DNA of 64,000 nucleotides from Nostoc sp. 'Lobaria pulmonaria (5183) cyanobiont' (lineage in GTDB: Bacteria; Cyanobacteriota; Cyanobacteriia; Cyanobacteriales; Nostocaceae), in assembly GCF_002949795.1 (NCBI RefSeq), contig NZ_CP026692.1:4014545-4078544 (forward strand), read 5' to 3'. This document shows, one piece after another, positions 28,160-38,926 of this stretch (position 1 is its first letter; every line of letters starts with the position of its first letter). The position numbers and the translations under genes are program-made. A model generated the notes under the pieces. It saw only the letters and a list, made by a program, of their open reading frames with translations. It ran no database searches and was not told where the DNA came from.

Positions 28160-29548
28160 TCAGACTGAGTTAATAGGTATCTTAATTACAAATTCTGCAC
28201 CTTTTCCTGGAACTGAAAAACAGCTAAGTTGTCCGTTATGTTTTTCAACTATAATCTGATAGCTTATATATAGCCCTAATCCAGTGCCTTTGCCAACTGC
28301 TTTCGTGGTAAAAAACGGATCGAATAGCTTTGAGCGAACTTGTTCATTTATCCCTAAACCATTATCAGCAATTGTAACCTCTATCCAGTTTTGATCGATT
28401 AACTCAGTTTTTATTTGAATTTTAGGATTATTCTCTGCAAATTGTTGATTATCAGCAGTTTGTGGATTTATTGCTGACCTCTGACCATTATTAGCCGACG
28501 CCTCCAGTGCATCGATCGCATTAGCAAGAATATTCATAAATGCTTGGTTGAGTTGACCAGGATAGCAAGTTACATTCGGCAGTTGACTGTATTTTTTGAT
28601 GACTTTGATTTCTGGGTACTCATATTTAGCTTGCAGACGATGCTCTAAAATCATTAAAGCACTATCAATTCCTTCATGAATATTAACTTGCTTAAGTTGT
28701 GCTTCATCAAGTCTGGAAAAGTTACGTAGTGATTTAACAATTTCTTGAATGCGCTCTGCTCCTACTTTCATTGACTGGAATAGTTTACTTATATCTTGAA
28801 TCAGAAAATCTAAATCTATTTCTTCTACTTTATCTTGGATTTCTGGAGGAATATTTGGACAAAGTTGTTGATAAATTTGCACCAATGTTAGTAAATCTTG
28901 AGTGTATTTATGGGCGTGGTGAAGATTCCCATAAATAAAACTTACAGGGTTATTAATTTCATGGGCAATACCAGCGACCATCTGACCTAAACTAGACATT
29001 TTTTCAGCTTGGATAAGCTGAGTTTGGGTAAGTTGTAGTTCGTTTAGTGTGTCTTGTAAAGCAGTTGTACGTTCCTCAACCCGAATTTCTAGCTCTTGAT
29101 TCGCTTTCCAAAGCGCTTCTTCCGCTTGTTTTCGTCTCTGTACTTCCTTTCCTAATTCATCAATTTTTTCGTTTAAAAGAACGAAATTACTGCTGGCCAG
29201 GTTTCTATTTTCCAAGCGTAAGAGAATTAAAGCTGAAGATTCAGGAGACCAAGGTTGAATAACTGCTCCTTGACTACGACATATTAATGTTTGTCCATCA
29301 TTCTTTCGGAAAGTCAAGGAGCCAATAACCATTGCTCTGCTACTTGAACAAGCTTGTAGGTACTTTACAACATCATCAGCAGACTGAGTTACAAGTTCAA
29401 ACAGCATTATTCCCCGCAGTTCCTGACGGCGTAACCCCAATATATCTGCTACTGGTTGATTGGTCGCTAACAACTGACCTTCTCCACTCACCAGGAGTAA
29501 AGGTTCTGGTAAAACTCTGGCAAGTTCAAGAAATTGTTCAGGAGTCAT
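28160..29548 (-). CDS. PAS-domain sensor histidine kinase
   Basis: 462 residues, no membrane segment. A PAS domain (residues about 5-115: [27 protein letters not shown]) is followed by a coiled coil (120-185) and the kinase core. The H box is [18 protein letters not shown] with the phosphoacceptor at H196. The N box, DNGLGI and [14 protein letters not shown] boxes are all present, so it should be active. It is the last gene of a minus-strand array that contains a MetOD1-like gene and remnants of another kinase. Confidence 0.93.
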   Translation of the reverse strand: MTPEQFLELARVLPEPLLLVSGEGQLLATNQPVADILGLRRQELRGIMLFELVTQSADDVVKYLQACSSSRAMVIGSLTFRKNDGQTLICRSQGAVIQPWSPESSALILLRLENRNLASSNFVLLNEKIDELGKEVQRRKQAEEALWKANQELEIRVEERTTALQDTLNELQLTQTQLIQAEKMSSLGQMVAGIAHEINNPVSFIYGNLHHAHKYTQDLLTLVQIYQQLCPNIPPEIQDKVEEIDLDFLIQDISKLFQSMKVGAERIQEIVKSLRNFSRLDEAQLKQVNIHEGIDSALMILEHRLQAKYEYPEIKVIKKYSQLPNVTCYPGQLNQAFMNILANAIDALEASANNGQRSAINPQTADNQQFAENNPKIQIKTELIDQNWIEVTIADNGLGINEQVRSKLFDPFFTTKAVGKGTGLGLYISYQIIVEKHNGQLSCFSVPGKGAEFVIKIPINSV

Positions 29549-29635
29549 GGGGCTTCCAATTTAAGGGTTCGACTCTACTTTACATATCTGCACTAAGCTT
29601 GTATTCTGGATTGATTTTGTTTGATGCTGAAGTAT

Positions 29636-30178
29636 TTACACAGACTCTAGTCCTCTAAAGTATTCTCGACCTTCTGCATCTTCTGCCTCTTCTGTAAGTT
29701 TTAAGTAAACAATAACTTTACATCCAGAATAACCTCGTGCTATCGTCTCTTGCAATTCTACTTTCGCATATCCTAGATTATTAGCTGCGATCGTTCCAAA
29801 AACGTTTGAAGTCATCATGCACATCGCAGGGCGATTAAGTACTTTGTCGCCAAATGGGCAAACACGGTTGCCAAAGACAATTTTTTCATCATCCTGCTCA
29901 ATGACATAAAAATCGCCTTGGATTCGTTTTTTTAAATCAATCAAGACATCAGCTACCTGTTTGCGGGAAAGATTTGAGACTTCCAGGGCAGATTTGTAAT
30001 CTTGGTTTAGATGCCTAGCCATCCTTTGACCAACTACACTAATAAATCCAGAAGCTTCTTCTAAACCAACTACATCCTGCAAAGTACCAGATAATTCTCT
30101 AATTAGTGTACGTAAAAATATATCGCGTTCCAAAGAAAGATTAAGCGTAGCTATTGAGTGCTTAGGTGCATCGATCAT
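29636..30178 (-). CDS. MetOD1-like (methanogen output domain) protein
   Basis: 180 residues from the ATG at 30178; an ATG at 30229 is also in frame. An N-terminal helical region is followed by a conserved core with [40 protein letters not shown] and [15 protein letters not shown]. This matches methanogen output domain 1-type proteins, which usually act as output or sensor modules in two-component systems. Three cysteines in the core could bind a metal or cluster. It sits between kinase genes, so a signalling role is likely; this is inferred from context. Confidence 0.65.
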   Translation of the reverse strand: MIDAPKHSIATLNLSLERDIFLRTLIRELSGTLQDVVGLEEASGFISVVGQRMARHLNQDYKSALEVSNLSRKQVADVLIDLKKRIQGDFYVIEQDDEKIVFGNRVCPFGDKVLNRPAMCMMTSNVFGTIAANNLGYAKVELQETIARGYSGCKVIVYLKLTEEAEDAEGREYFRGLESV

Positions 30179-30344
30179 AAATTTTGAAGATACAATCTTG
30201 AAAGTACAGTTATATATAGAGTTCCCCAAAATGCCTCTAAAGTAACTACTTAATCTTTTTATTCTGAGAATTTAGTGTTTGCTTTTGGTTATAATGAAAA
30301 AATTTATTTTTGAAATAGTTTACGCAATTCATCTTTTTACTACT

Positions 30345-30917
30345 TTAATAAATAGGTATAGTGATTATAAACTCAGAACCTTTTCCTAATACAGAATTTA
30401 CTTCTAGAGTTCCTTTATGTTTTTGCACAATTATTTTATAAGCAATTGATAATCCTAATCCTGTTCCTTTTTCCACAGGTTTTGTTGTGAATAAATGATC
30501 GAACATTTTTTGCTGAACATCAGCCGATATTCCCACCCCATTATCTTGAATCCGAATCGAGATATGATTTTTATCTTCAGCGAGGGCAGTATGAATTGTA
30601 ATTTGATTGGGATTTAGTTTAATATCATTAAAATTGAGTTTAGCAGTAGACTCATCTAAAGCATCAATGGCATTTGCTAAGAGATTCATAAATACCTGAT
30701 TCAGTTGTCCCGGAAAGCATTCTACTAGGGGAATTTCTTCGTAATATTGAACTATTTGAATAGCAGGACGAATCTTATTCGCTTGTAAACGGTGTTTGAG
30801 AATGACGAGAGTACTGTTAATACCTTCATGAATATTAAAGAGAATTTTTTGTTGTGTATCGGCTCTAGAGAAAATTCGTAGGCTATGGCTAATATTGAAA
30901 ATACGATCTGTACCTTG
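30345..30917 (-). pseudogene. C-terminal half of a histidine kinase, 5' part deleted
   Basis: An open frame without a usable start reads [56 protein letters not shown] and then the ATP-binding boxes DNGVGI and KGTGLGLSIAYKI. It closely follows residues 260-439 of the neighbouring kinase at 31702-33021. The H box and everything before it are missing. Its first bases lie within the end of the truncated FIST gene (30889), so a deletion joined the two genes. The longest ATG-started piece is 30345-30689. Confidence 0.85.
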
Positions 30918-31659
30918 CTAGTGGATATTCCATTGAAGGAGGAAGCAAACCTAAATAATGATGATAAAAATCTAAAGCTGGTTTATCATCTATTTCATAG
31001 ACTATGTTTTTATCTACTTTAGTCACTTTGCTTATTTGACCAATAGGATGCCAACCACTTGCAACAGCATGGGAAAACAATATTGTGCCGGAAAAAAGCA
31101 TAATTGGTACAGAATCACTTAATACTTCTGTTTGAAAAAATTGATATGTACTTTGATATCTTGATTGATCGCCTGCCAAACCACCGAATATTGGCATATA
31201 TTGACCAAGAGCTAGCTTTAAGCCATTCAATATAGAGACACCACTAGTTGTGAGGCTCTCTGGATGAGTTAGGCATAGCTTTGGAGGTGCAGTACTTTTT
31301 GCTTTGGCTTGCTCCACAGCTTGTTTAGTTGCAGTAATTGGATCGTCTGAAACTTTGCGTCCAACTCCTGCATGAATTTCAACTTCGTCTGAACAAAACA
31401 ACATCAAAGTGATTGAATCTTGCTGAAACTCTAAGACTGAAGAAATTTCTCCATCTGTTGTTCCACCAATCAACTCAATCCCCGGAAAAGCCCGATCGAT
31501 TTGCTGCAAAATGAGAGAATGATCGAAGTCAATTGCAGCAAAAATAATCCCAGCTTTTGGTATATCTCCTGCAAGAGAACTGGCACATTGTTGAAGAAGT
31601 TCTTCAACTGCTGCTAGAGAATCTGGCTCGTTACTGTGACCTACTACTGCTTTGAACAT
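30889..31659 (-). pseudogene. FIST-domain sensor gene, truncated at its 3' end
   Basis: 256 residues. The FIST N domain (FKAVVGHSNEPDSLAAVEEL, IIFAAIDFDHSLILQQI, IELIGGTTDGEI) and the start of the FIST C domain (YEIDDKPALDFYHHYLG) are clear. After SMEYPLA the sequence leaves the family and ends RYRSYFQY-stop, encoded by bases that belong to a kinase gene in another frame. About 100 residues of FIST C are missing. FIST proteins sense small ligands and signal to kinases. The product might still fold in part, but it is broken. Confidence 0.82.
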
Positions 31660-31701
31660 AAATTTACTTATTATGTTGATAAACTTAACTTACTATAATT
31701 A

Positions 31702-33021
31702 TTAAATGGGAAGTTTAATGATAAACTCTGAACCTTGCCCTATTGATGAATTTACCTCTAGAGTTCCTCCATGTTTTTCGACAACAATTTGACGGGCAAT
31801 TGATAACCCTAATCCTGTACCTTGACCTACAGGCTTGGTGGTGAATAAATAGTCAAAGATTTTTTGTTGGACATCAGCCGACATTCCTATGCCATTATCT
31901 TTAATCCTAATCAAGATATAATTTTTATCTTCAGTGAGAGTAGTTTGAATCAAAATTTGATTAGGATTTGCTTCAATCTCCATATAGGTAAGTCCTAAAT
32001 TAGACTCCTCCAAAGCATCAATAGCATTAGCTAATAAATTCATAAATACCTGATTTAGTTGTCCGATAAAACATTCTAATTCTGGTAATATATCGTAATT
32101 TCTAATTACTTGAATATCGGGTCGAGCTTCGGATGCTTTTAAACGGTGTTTGAGAATCATAATTGTACTGTCTATGCCATCATGAATATTGCAATAAAAT
32201 TTGCGATCGCTATCTGCTCGAGAAAAAGTTCTGAGACTGGTACTAATGTCGCGAATCCGCTGAACACCCTCTTTCATTGAGGAAATTAAGTTAGGCAGAT
32301 CGGCAAGCATATACTTCAAATCTATCGCTGCAATTTCCTCTTCAATTTCTGGGACTGGATTAGGATAGTGATGCTGATAGAGATCGATGACGTTAATCAT
32401 GTCTTGGAAATATACTGAAGCGTGTCCAAGATTGCCATGAATGAAACCAACTGGATTATTAATTTCATGAGCAACTCCTGCTACTAATTGACCAAGGGCA
32501 GACATTTTTTCTGTCTGCACAAGCTGGAGTTGAGACTCTTGTAGGTCTTTTAATGCTCTAGACAAAGCTGCTGTCCTTTCCACAACTCGTTTTTCTAAAG
32601 TTTTTGTGAGATTTCGTAATTGCAGATGGGTTTTAATTCTAGCTAATAGTTCTTCTTCATGAAAGGGTTTAGTAATGTAATCAACTGCCCCTATATTTAG
32701 ACCCTTTACTTTACTATCAGTATCAGAATTAGCCGTCATAAAAATTATAGGAATATCACAGGTTTCTGAGTTATTTTTCAGCTTTTTACAGGTTTCAAAT
32801 CCATCTATCCCCGGCATCATTACATCTAATAAAATTAAATCTGGTAGTCTAGATTCAACCTGTTTTATTGCTTTTTCTCCATCATTCTCTGTGATAACTT
32901 TAAAACCTACATTAGTTAATATATAAAAGACAATTTCTAAGTTTGTAGTAGTATCATCTACCACTAATATTAAATTATCTTCTGGTTCATAAAGTATTCT
33001 CATATCTTGATTTTCGTTCAT
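31702..33021 (-). CDS. response-regulator/histidine-kinase fusion
   Basis: 439 residues. An N-terminal receiver (residues 17-135) has the acid pair V-D22-D23, phosphoacceptor D66 (LLDVMMPG) and lysine in ITKPF. A coiled coil leads to the kinase core with H185 in [18 protein letters not shown], then the N box, DNGIGM and GQGTGLGLSIARQI boxes. All catalytic residues are present. This type receives phosphate from a partner kinase and also autophosphorylates. It lies 42 bp upstream of the FIST gene; ligand sensing by FIST may have fed into this protein. Confidence 0.93.
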   Translation of the reverse strand: MNENQDMRILYEPEDNLILVVDDTTTNLEIVFYILTNVGFKVITENDGEKAIKQVESRLPDLILLDVMMPGIDGFETCKKLKNNSETCDIPIIFMTANSDTDSKVKGLNIGAVDYITKPFHEEELLARIKTHLQLRNLTKTLEKRVVERTAALSRALKDLQESQLQLVQTEKMSALGQLVAGVAHEINNPVGFIHGNLGHASVYFQDMINVIDLYQHHYPNPVPEIEEEIAAIDLKYMLADLPNLISSMKEGVQRIRDISTSLRTFSRADSDRKFYCNIHDGIDSTIMILKHRLKASEARPDIQVIRNYDILPELECFIGQLNQVFMNLLANAIDALEESNLGLTYMEIEANPNQILIQTTLTEDKNYILIRIKDNGIGMSADVQQKIFDYLFTTKPVGQGTGLGLSIARQIVVEKHGGTLEVNSSIGQGSEFIIKLPI

Positions 33022-33676
33022 GTATTTAGATTAATTTAACTCATTGTTAATTATTCACTATTGCCTGCGATCGCAGCTAAGTCACCTCTATTTTATTGGC
33101 AGACTGACTGCAAATTTCTCGTCTGACAACCCTATAGTTCCCAAAAACTCTGATAACACCAACATTTTCAAACTAAATTGCCCTATGCAACCAACAGACC
33201 TATCTATCGCTACAGCATGGAAATTAACCACTCATCTGTACTTTCACTAAAATTTAAAATCCTCTTTCATAAAGCGAACGCTTTAAAATTAGTTATTATT
33301 ACCCTTGTATTTTTATAAAAGTAGCGCTATCAAAGTTCAAAATTGTTGATGCCATAAGTTAATTTTTTCAGTTAGTCAACAGTATTTATCATGAGTATTT
33401 CTAGATATAAAAATTTTATCAAAAAATAGAATTCTGGAAAATTTCAGTAAAGTTCCGGTTATGCTTTTAAAGAAAACATTGAAGAATACTGTTTAAGTTA
33501 GTAAATATTCAGATAGATTTATATACCACTAACAGTGATGCAAATATGATTTGCACACTATATAGCATCTGGTGTTTTAGCTAATTCTTTTCAAGGAATT
33601 GTCATAGGCTCTCTATGAGTCTATTGATTTTTTTATCCTGCAATTCATGTTGGTTACTTCTAACTAATATATTTCT
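33022..33676. other. intergenic region, no gene recognised
   Basis: About 650 AT-rich bases between two divergent genes. I see no convincing coding frame. It should hold promoters for the minus-strand signalling array and for the terpene synthase relic. Confidence 0.5.
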
Positions 33677-34474
33677 ATGAAGGAACTACTTTCGTCTGAT
33701 TTATACTGTCCATTTTCATCCCATATCAATAAGCATGTTGATGTTTTAGAAGAGTATGCTCTAGAATGGGTAACTCGTTTTAACCTACTGGCAAATCAAT
33801 CAGTTTACCGACGTTTCATCAAGTCAAATTTTTTTAAGCTAGTAGCAGGTGCTTATCCTTACTGCGATCTAGAAAAAATCAAGATTGCCAGTGACTTGTT
33901 CAGTTGGCTATTTATTTAGGATGACCAATGTGATATGTCAGATTTAGGCCAACAACCTGAAGCACTCAAGCTTTTTCACCAAAGATTTATTGAAGTACTA
34001 AATGGAGCAGAACTTACAAGCAACGATATACACCTTAGCTATGCTTTAAGCGACCTACGACAACGGATGCTTCAGATAGGAAGCATAAAATGGTTCCATC
34101 ATTTTGTTTTTAGCTTTGAGGAATACTTCGCCGGATGTGTACAGGAAGCAAGTAACCGCGCACAGGGAATTATACCGGATATTGATACCTATATCAGAAT
34201 ACGGAACTTAAGTTCGGCAGGGGATCTTACCGTAGTATTGATTGAATTTTGCGATCAATTGCTGATTCCTGATATTTTACGACAGCACGACATCTTCAAA
34301 AAACTCAAGCAGAAGACAATTAATATTCTTGCCTGGTGTAATGATCTCTTCTCGTATTCTAGAGAAATGGCAAGTGGTGATGTTCACAATCTAGTATTCG
34401 CTTGCCACAAGTCTGATGCTGTATCTACTACAGATTTTTCATTCACGATCGCCAGAGTTTTTAAGTCAAATTGA
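33677..34474 (+). pseudogene. class I terpene synthase, nonsense codon at the Asp-rich motif and 3' truncated
   Basis: The frame begins LYCPFSSHINKHVDVLEEYA and runs to DLFSWLFI, then a TAG at 33917-33919, then D-D-Q-C-D-M in the same frame. In intact relatives this position is normally a residue such as Trp just before the metal-binding DDxxD, so TGG to TAG is the simplest change. Downstream the same frame continues to the second metal site CNDLFSYSREMASGDVHNLV (the NSE triad). After HNLV the family pattern stops, and the last 27 codons are antisense of the convergent kinase gene. About 75 residues of the usual C-terminus are missing. Cyanobacterial relatives make sesquiterpenes such as germacrene- or selinene-type compounds; the product here cannot be named. 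Confidence 0.85.
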
Positions 34475-36429
34475 TTCCCAATACAGGCAGCTAGTTTCAA
34501 AACTTTTTGGGTATATATTGGCAATTTTTCTATTTGCAGAGCGATAAATTCTACTACATCATCCGTGAGAGCTAAATCTTTGATTTTGGAAATATCATAC
34601 TGCCAATAACCTGCATCAAAATTTAATACAATTAGCCCATTATCATGTAAAGATTTGATAAATTGAACAGAAAAGAAGGGGTTGCCTTTAGTTTTAGCAA
34701 ATACCATCTGGGTAAGAGAAACAGCAACTAATTCCGAACAATGAAGTGTATCAGCAATTAGATGATTTAAATCACTCTGATTTAGAGGTACTAAAGTAAT
34801 TGTATTAATGATTGCTCCTGCTTTTTGAATCTCCTGTAGTGTCAAATAAAGCGGATGTACCTTGGAAACTTCAGTATCTCGATAGGAACCAACTAATAAA
34901 AAACCTCCTTTGGTTTCACGCATCTGTTCTGTCTCTTCTGAAAAAGAAGACAACATGCTTTCACACATTAATAACTGAATTAATTTCAAGGAAGCCGTAT
35001 CTGCCCATTGCAAGTCATCTAGAAAGATAACCAGGGGATGTTCTTTAGTTGGGAAGATTTGGATGAATTTTTGAAACAACAAATTGAAACGATTTTGGGC
35101 AGCGCTGCCAGATAGTTCAGTCACTGGAGGTTGCTTACCAATAATCTGTTCGAGTTCAGGAATGACATCAATAATCACCTGGGTTTGTGTACCCAATTCC
35201 CGCAGAATTTTGACTTTCCATTGTTGAATTTGGGCATCAGTTTCTGAGAGCAGTTGCCCGATTAAGTCCCGAAAGGCTTGCACTAATCCTGACAAAGGAA
35301 TGTCACGTTGAAACTGGTCAAATTTGCCTTTAATGAAGTAACTACGCTGCCGCACAATAGGTTTGTGGACTTCATTGACCACGGCAGTTTTGCCAATGCC
35401 AGAGAAACCTGCGACTAGTATCATTTCTGTTGCCCCTTCTGTTACACGCTTAAAAGCAGCGAGTAGGGTTTCAACTTCACTTTGGCGACCGTAGAGTTTT
35501 TCGGGGATTACAAAACGGTCTGAGATGTCTCTCACACCGAGTTCAAAGGGTGTAATATTTCCTGTTTCTTGCCATTGGCTTTGGCACGTCTCCAAGTCAT
35601 GCTTTAACCCCAAAGCACTCTGATAGCGGTCTTCGGCATTTTTTGCCATCAGCTTGCTGATGATGTCAGACAAAATTGGCAAAATATTGGAGTTAATCCG
35701 ACTGGCTCTTAGCGGTTGTTTGGCAATGTGAGAATAAACTAACTCTGTCGGATCTTTGCTGGTGAAGGGTAACTGTCCGGTGAGGAGCTCAAAGAAGGTG
35801 ACACCGAGGGAATAAAAATCAGTGCGGTAGTCAATACCTCGGTTCATCCTTCCGGTTTGTTCTGGGGAAATGTAAGCTAGAGTACCTTCTAAGATGTTGG
35901 GATTCGTGAGAAATTGAATTTCTCTTGGCAGAAGCGTGGCAATACTAAAGTCGATGAGTTTGATTTCATTTGTGCTAGGGTTTATGAGGATGTTGGCAGG
36001 CTTGATATCTTTGTGAATGATGCGATCGCGATGTAGTCTTTCCAGGGTAGAAGCAATTTTAATCGTAATGTGGAAAAACTCGTTCAGGGAAAGCCAGTTT
36101 TCCTTTTTTACCTTGTCCTCTATTCGCCAGTTTTGCAGGGAAATACCGCCAAAATCTTCCATCACTAAGACATAGCTGTTACGGTAATTTTCTAAGCTAT
36201 AGGTTTTGACTATGCCAGGAAGATCGAGGTTTTTGGTGATGATATATTGATTTCGGAACTGAGCTATTTCCGTAAAGGTAGGATATTCATTCCGCATCAA
36301 TTTGAGAACGACTGATTTTTGGTCTTCTTCTCTAATACCCCGATAAACCAGGGTTTTACTGCCTGAGTAGATTTGTTCAGTAATGCGATAGCCAGGAAAC
36401 GAATATAATGTATCCAATACTACTAACAT
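34384..36429 (-). pseudogene. Ser/Thr kinase-AAA sensor, truncated at its C-terminus
   Basis: 681 residues. An N-terminal protein kinase domain (residues about 14-280) has HKDIKPANILIN and LIDFSIAT (DFS rather than DFG). A GlnD-free linker leads to an AAA-type ATPase module with YGRQSEVETLL, the P loop VAGFSGIGKTAVVN and the Walker B LVIFLDDLQWAD. Whole proteins of this family run on for over 1,000 more residues with TPR-like, GAF and histidine-kinase domains. Here the protein ends ...TASDLWQA then NTRL-stop, where the sequence switches to the antisense of a terpene synthase gene. The N-terminal kinase itself looks intact. Confidence 0.8.
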
Positions 36430-36817
36430 TGCGGACTATACTCATAATTATTGTTTCTATGGCTTATTATTCCCGCGCAAAGACTATCCTCATCATGAAA
36501 TAGGATTTTTTTGTTTAATTTGTATTAGAAAATATGACTTTTAATATATTTTTCTTACTAAATATCTGAATCTTGATCTGTAGCGTTTTCTCATCAAGTT
36601 AAGTAGATATCAAAACTTCAACTACAACCCCTCTCCGAACTTACGAAGAGGGAAGATAAAGTACAGCTTTAGCGGACTAAGGTAAAGCTGCACCTCACTA
36701 AATAATGATGATTTGTCAACATAAGTGTTTTTGAACTAACTATTTTTATCCGCTTTTAATCGGACACCAGTATAGATGGTGTATTTTTGGCTGCGATAAT
36801 AATAACGAGCACAAATA
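36430..36817. other. intergenic region, no gene recognised
   Basis: About 390 AT-rich bases between two minus-strand genes. I see no gene or clear terminator. Confidence 0.5.
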
Positions 36818-37438
36818 CTACTTGATTTTTTGTTTAATAAAAGTCACAACCTGAGTTAGCTGTTTCTTCAAACCATCAATTTCTGCTTGCATTTTCACAA
36901 TTTTTTCATTCAATGCATTAATTTCTGCCTCGGAGACTCCTCCAGTACTGGGGGTTGCGACGCTAGGGGCTACTACCGTACCATTGGTGACACTAGAGGT
37001 TGCTATTGTGCCATTTTTGACGGCAACCGCTGCTCCTACCGAAACTAGTTCTGGGCGTGGCTGTTTCGCCTTAGCCATAGCTAACTTAATCGCGCCAATT
37101 AGTTGTTTCTGATCAAAAGGCTTGCCCAAAAATTCAAAATATTCAAATGGTTCTGTGATTTTCTCAGTCACCTCTTCCTTGCGACCAGACATGATCACTA
37201 AAGGAATTTTTCTTAATTCTGGGTGGGCTTGAACTTGCTGAAAAACTTCCCAGCCACTCATTTTAGGCAACAGGAAATCCAGCATAATCAGGCTGAGTTT
37301 TTCCTGAAGAATGAAATTTAGTCCTTCCACACCGTCTTTTGCTTCCAGTACCTCAAAATTGCCCGGAGGCAACATTTCTCGTACTTTTACCCTGACAACC
37401 GTAGTGTCATCGATAACTAAAATCTTGTTGCTTGCCAC
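36818..37438 (-). CDS. CheY-like response regulator with C-terminal coiled coil
   Basis: 206 residues. The receiver domain (1-125) has D10-D11, phosphoacceptor D54 in LIMLDFLLPKMSG, and the lysine in FLGKPFDQ. A Thr/Ser/Val-rich linker with repeated GT-ATSSV units follows, then a coiled coil (SEAEINALNEKIVKMQAEID and onward). There is no DNA-binding domain, so it probably acts by protein contact. The partner kinase is unknown; several lie nearby. Confidence 0.9.
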   Translation of the reverse strand: MASNKILVIDDTTVVRVKVREMLPPGNFEVLEAKDGVEGLNFILQEKLSLIMLDFLLPKMSGWEVFQQVQAHPELRKIPLVIMSGRKEEVTEKITEPFEYFEFLGKPFDQKQLIGAIKLAMAKAKQPRPELVSVGAAVAVKNGTIATSSVTNGTVVAPSVATPSTGGVSEAEINALNEKIVKMQAEIDGLKKQLTQVVTFIKQKIK

Positions 37439-37666
37439 GACTGTTTGCTCTAACAGAAACTATAAGTGTAAATAGCGGCTTTGCCGATTGTCCTTGAGAA
37501 TCCTCCCACTATATACATAATTTCTGGCAATTGGGGGATAGTATATTTCGGTATAAATGACATTGCTAGAGGTGTTTTGCAAAACTTTTGCTCGCGCTCT
37601 TTTCAATTTGTGTCATGGTGATATTTAATCGACAGACCACTACATCTATATCCGCATCTTGCTTGG

Positions 37667-38587
37667 ATGTCTATGATTTCGTCACAACAAGCCGACCTAA
37701 AGTCTGAAATTACGGCAATGCCTAGCTGGCTACGTCGCCCGATTGGCAAAGCCAGTGAAATCTCTACCGTACAACGCATTATTAAGCAGCGCCAAATTCA
37801 CACAATTTGCGAAGAAGGACGCTGTCCCAACCGGGGAGAGTGCTATGCCCAAAAAACTGCAACTTTCTTACTAATGGGGCCTACGTGTACACGCTCTTGT
37901 GCTTTCTGTCAAGTAGATAAAGGTCACGCACCGATGCCTCTTGATTTAGATGAACCTCAAAAGGTAGCACAGGCAGTGCAGCTTTTGGGATTGCGTTATG
38001 TGGTGCTGACTTCTGTAGCCCGTGATGACTTACCCGATCAGGGGGCAGGACACTTTGTGAAGACGATCGCGACTATCCGCCAATTGAACCCAGAGACTCA
38101 AATTGAAGTGCTGACCCCAGATTTTTGGGGTGGTGCTGGTGTTGGAGAGTCAGGTCAACGCCAGCGAATAGCGATGATTGTCAAAGCCAAACCAGCTTGT
38201 TTCAATCACAATATCGAGACAGTGCAACGCTTAACTGGCCGCGTGCGCCGGGGAGCCAAGTACGATCGCTCGCTTTCGGTGCTGGCTACGGTTCAAGAAA
38301 TCGATTCGACAATTCCCACCAAATCAGGTTTGATGCTGGGACACGGAGAAACAGTTGATGAAGTCATTGAAGCAATGGCCGATTTAAGGACTGTGGGATG
38401 CGATCGCTTGACTATCGGGCAGTATATGCGTCCTTCTCTAGAACATTTGCCAGTCCAAAAATATTGGACTCCAGAGGAATTCGATCAACTCGGCAGATTA
38501 GCATGGGAAATGGGATTCAACCATGTTCGTTCTGGGCCTCTGGTTCGCAGTTCCTATCATGCTGGAGAGGAGGGAGTGGGGAAGTAG
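37667..38587 (+). CDS. lipA: lipoyl synthase
   Basis: 306 residues. A radical-SAM enzyme that inserts two sulfurs into protein-bound octanoyl groups. The auxiliary cluster motif C-x4-C-x5-C ([14 protein letters not shown]) and the radical-SAM cluster motif C-x3-C-x2-C (CTRSCAFCQ) are present, as is the closing RSSYHAGE. It has the full family length. The last codons (EEGVGK-stop) run into a repeat-like stretch. Lipoate is needed by the pyruvate dehydrogenase complex, whose beta subunit is at 10476-11459. Confidence 0.95.
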   Translation: MSMISSQQADLKSEITAMPSWLRRPIGKASEISTVQRIIKQRQIHTICEEGRCPNRGECYAQKTATFLLMGPTCTRSCAFCQVDKGHAPMPLDLDEPQKVAQAVQLLGLRYVVLTSVARDDLPDQGAGHFVKTIATIRQLNPETQIEVLTPDFWGGAGVGESGQRQRIAMIVKAKPACFNHNIETVQRLTGRVRRGAKYDRSLSVLATVQEIDSTIPTKSGLMLGHGETVDEVIEAMADLRTVGCDRLTIGQYMRPSLEHLPVQKYWTPEEFDQLGRLAWEMGFNHVRSGPLVRSSYHAGEEGVGK

Positions 38588-38589
38588 TA

Positions 38590-38662
38590 GTGCTGAGTGC
38601 TGAGTGCTGAGTGGTAAATCTTACTTCTTTACTCAGAACTCGGAACTCGGAACTCGGAACTG
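38590..38662. repeat. GTGCTGA and ACTCGGA heptamer tandem repeats
   Basis: Three GTGCTGA units are followed, after a short spacer, by four ACTCGGA units. The array begins three bases after the lipA stop codon. Confidence 0.9.
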
Positions 38663-38767
38663 TTGTGCCCAATTCCCAACTTCACACAAATATTCTTAAA
38701 GAATTTGAGTATTTGGTACGCCAGTTTGGTATTTCTTAAAAAGTCATGACATAAGGAGAATCGCATT

Positions 38768-38905
38768 ATGACTGCTAAAGCTAAGAATTCCCCAGTTGCC
38801 GACAGCGGCGCTAAACCTCCCTACGCCTTTCGCACAGGGTGGGCACTGTTGTTGTTAGCTATCAATTTCCTGGTAGCAGCCTACTATTTCCACATTATTC
38901 AATAG
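38768..38905 (+). CDS. psaX: photosystem I subunit PsaX
   Basis: 45 residues: a short polar N-terminus ending GAKPPYAFRTGWALLLLA and one membrane helix closing INFLVAAYYFHIIQ. This matches PsaX, a small single-helix subunit at the edge of cyanobacterial PSI, known from thermophilic and Nostoc-type strains. AAGGAG ends 6 bases before the ATG. The gene is isolated from psaA and psaB, which lie 8 kb away on the other strand. It is too short to be caught by a 60-residue cutoff. Confidence 0.85.
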   Translation: MTAKAKNSPVADSGAKPPYAFRTGWALLLLAINFLVAAYYFHIIQ

Positions 38906-38926
38906 TTAGAAGTGGAATGGTGCTGC

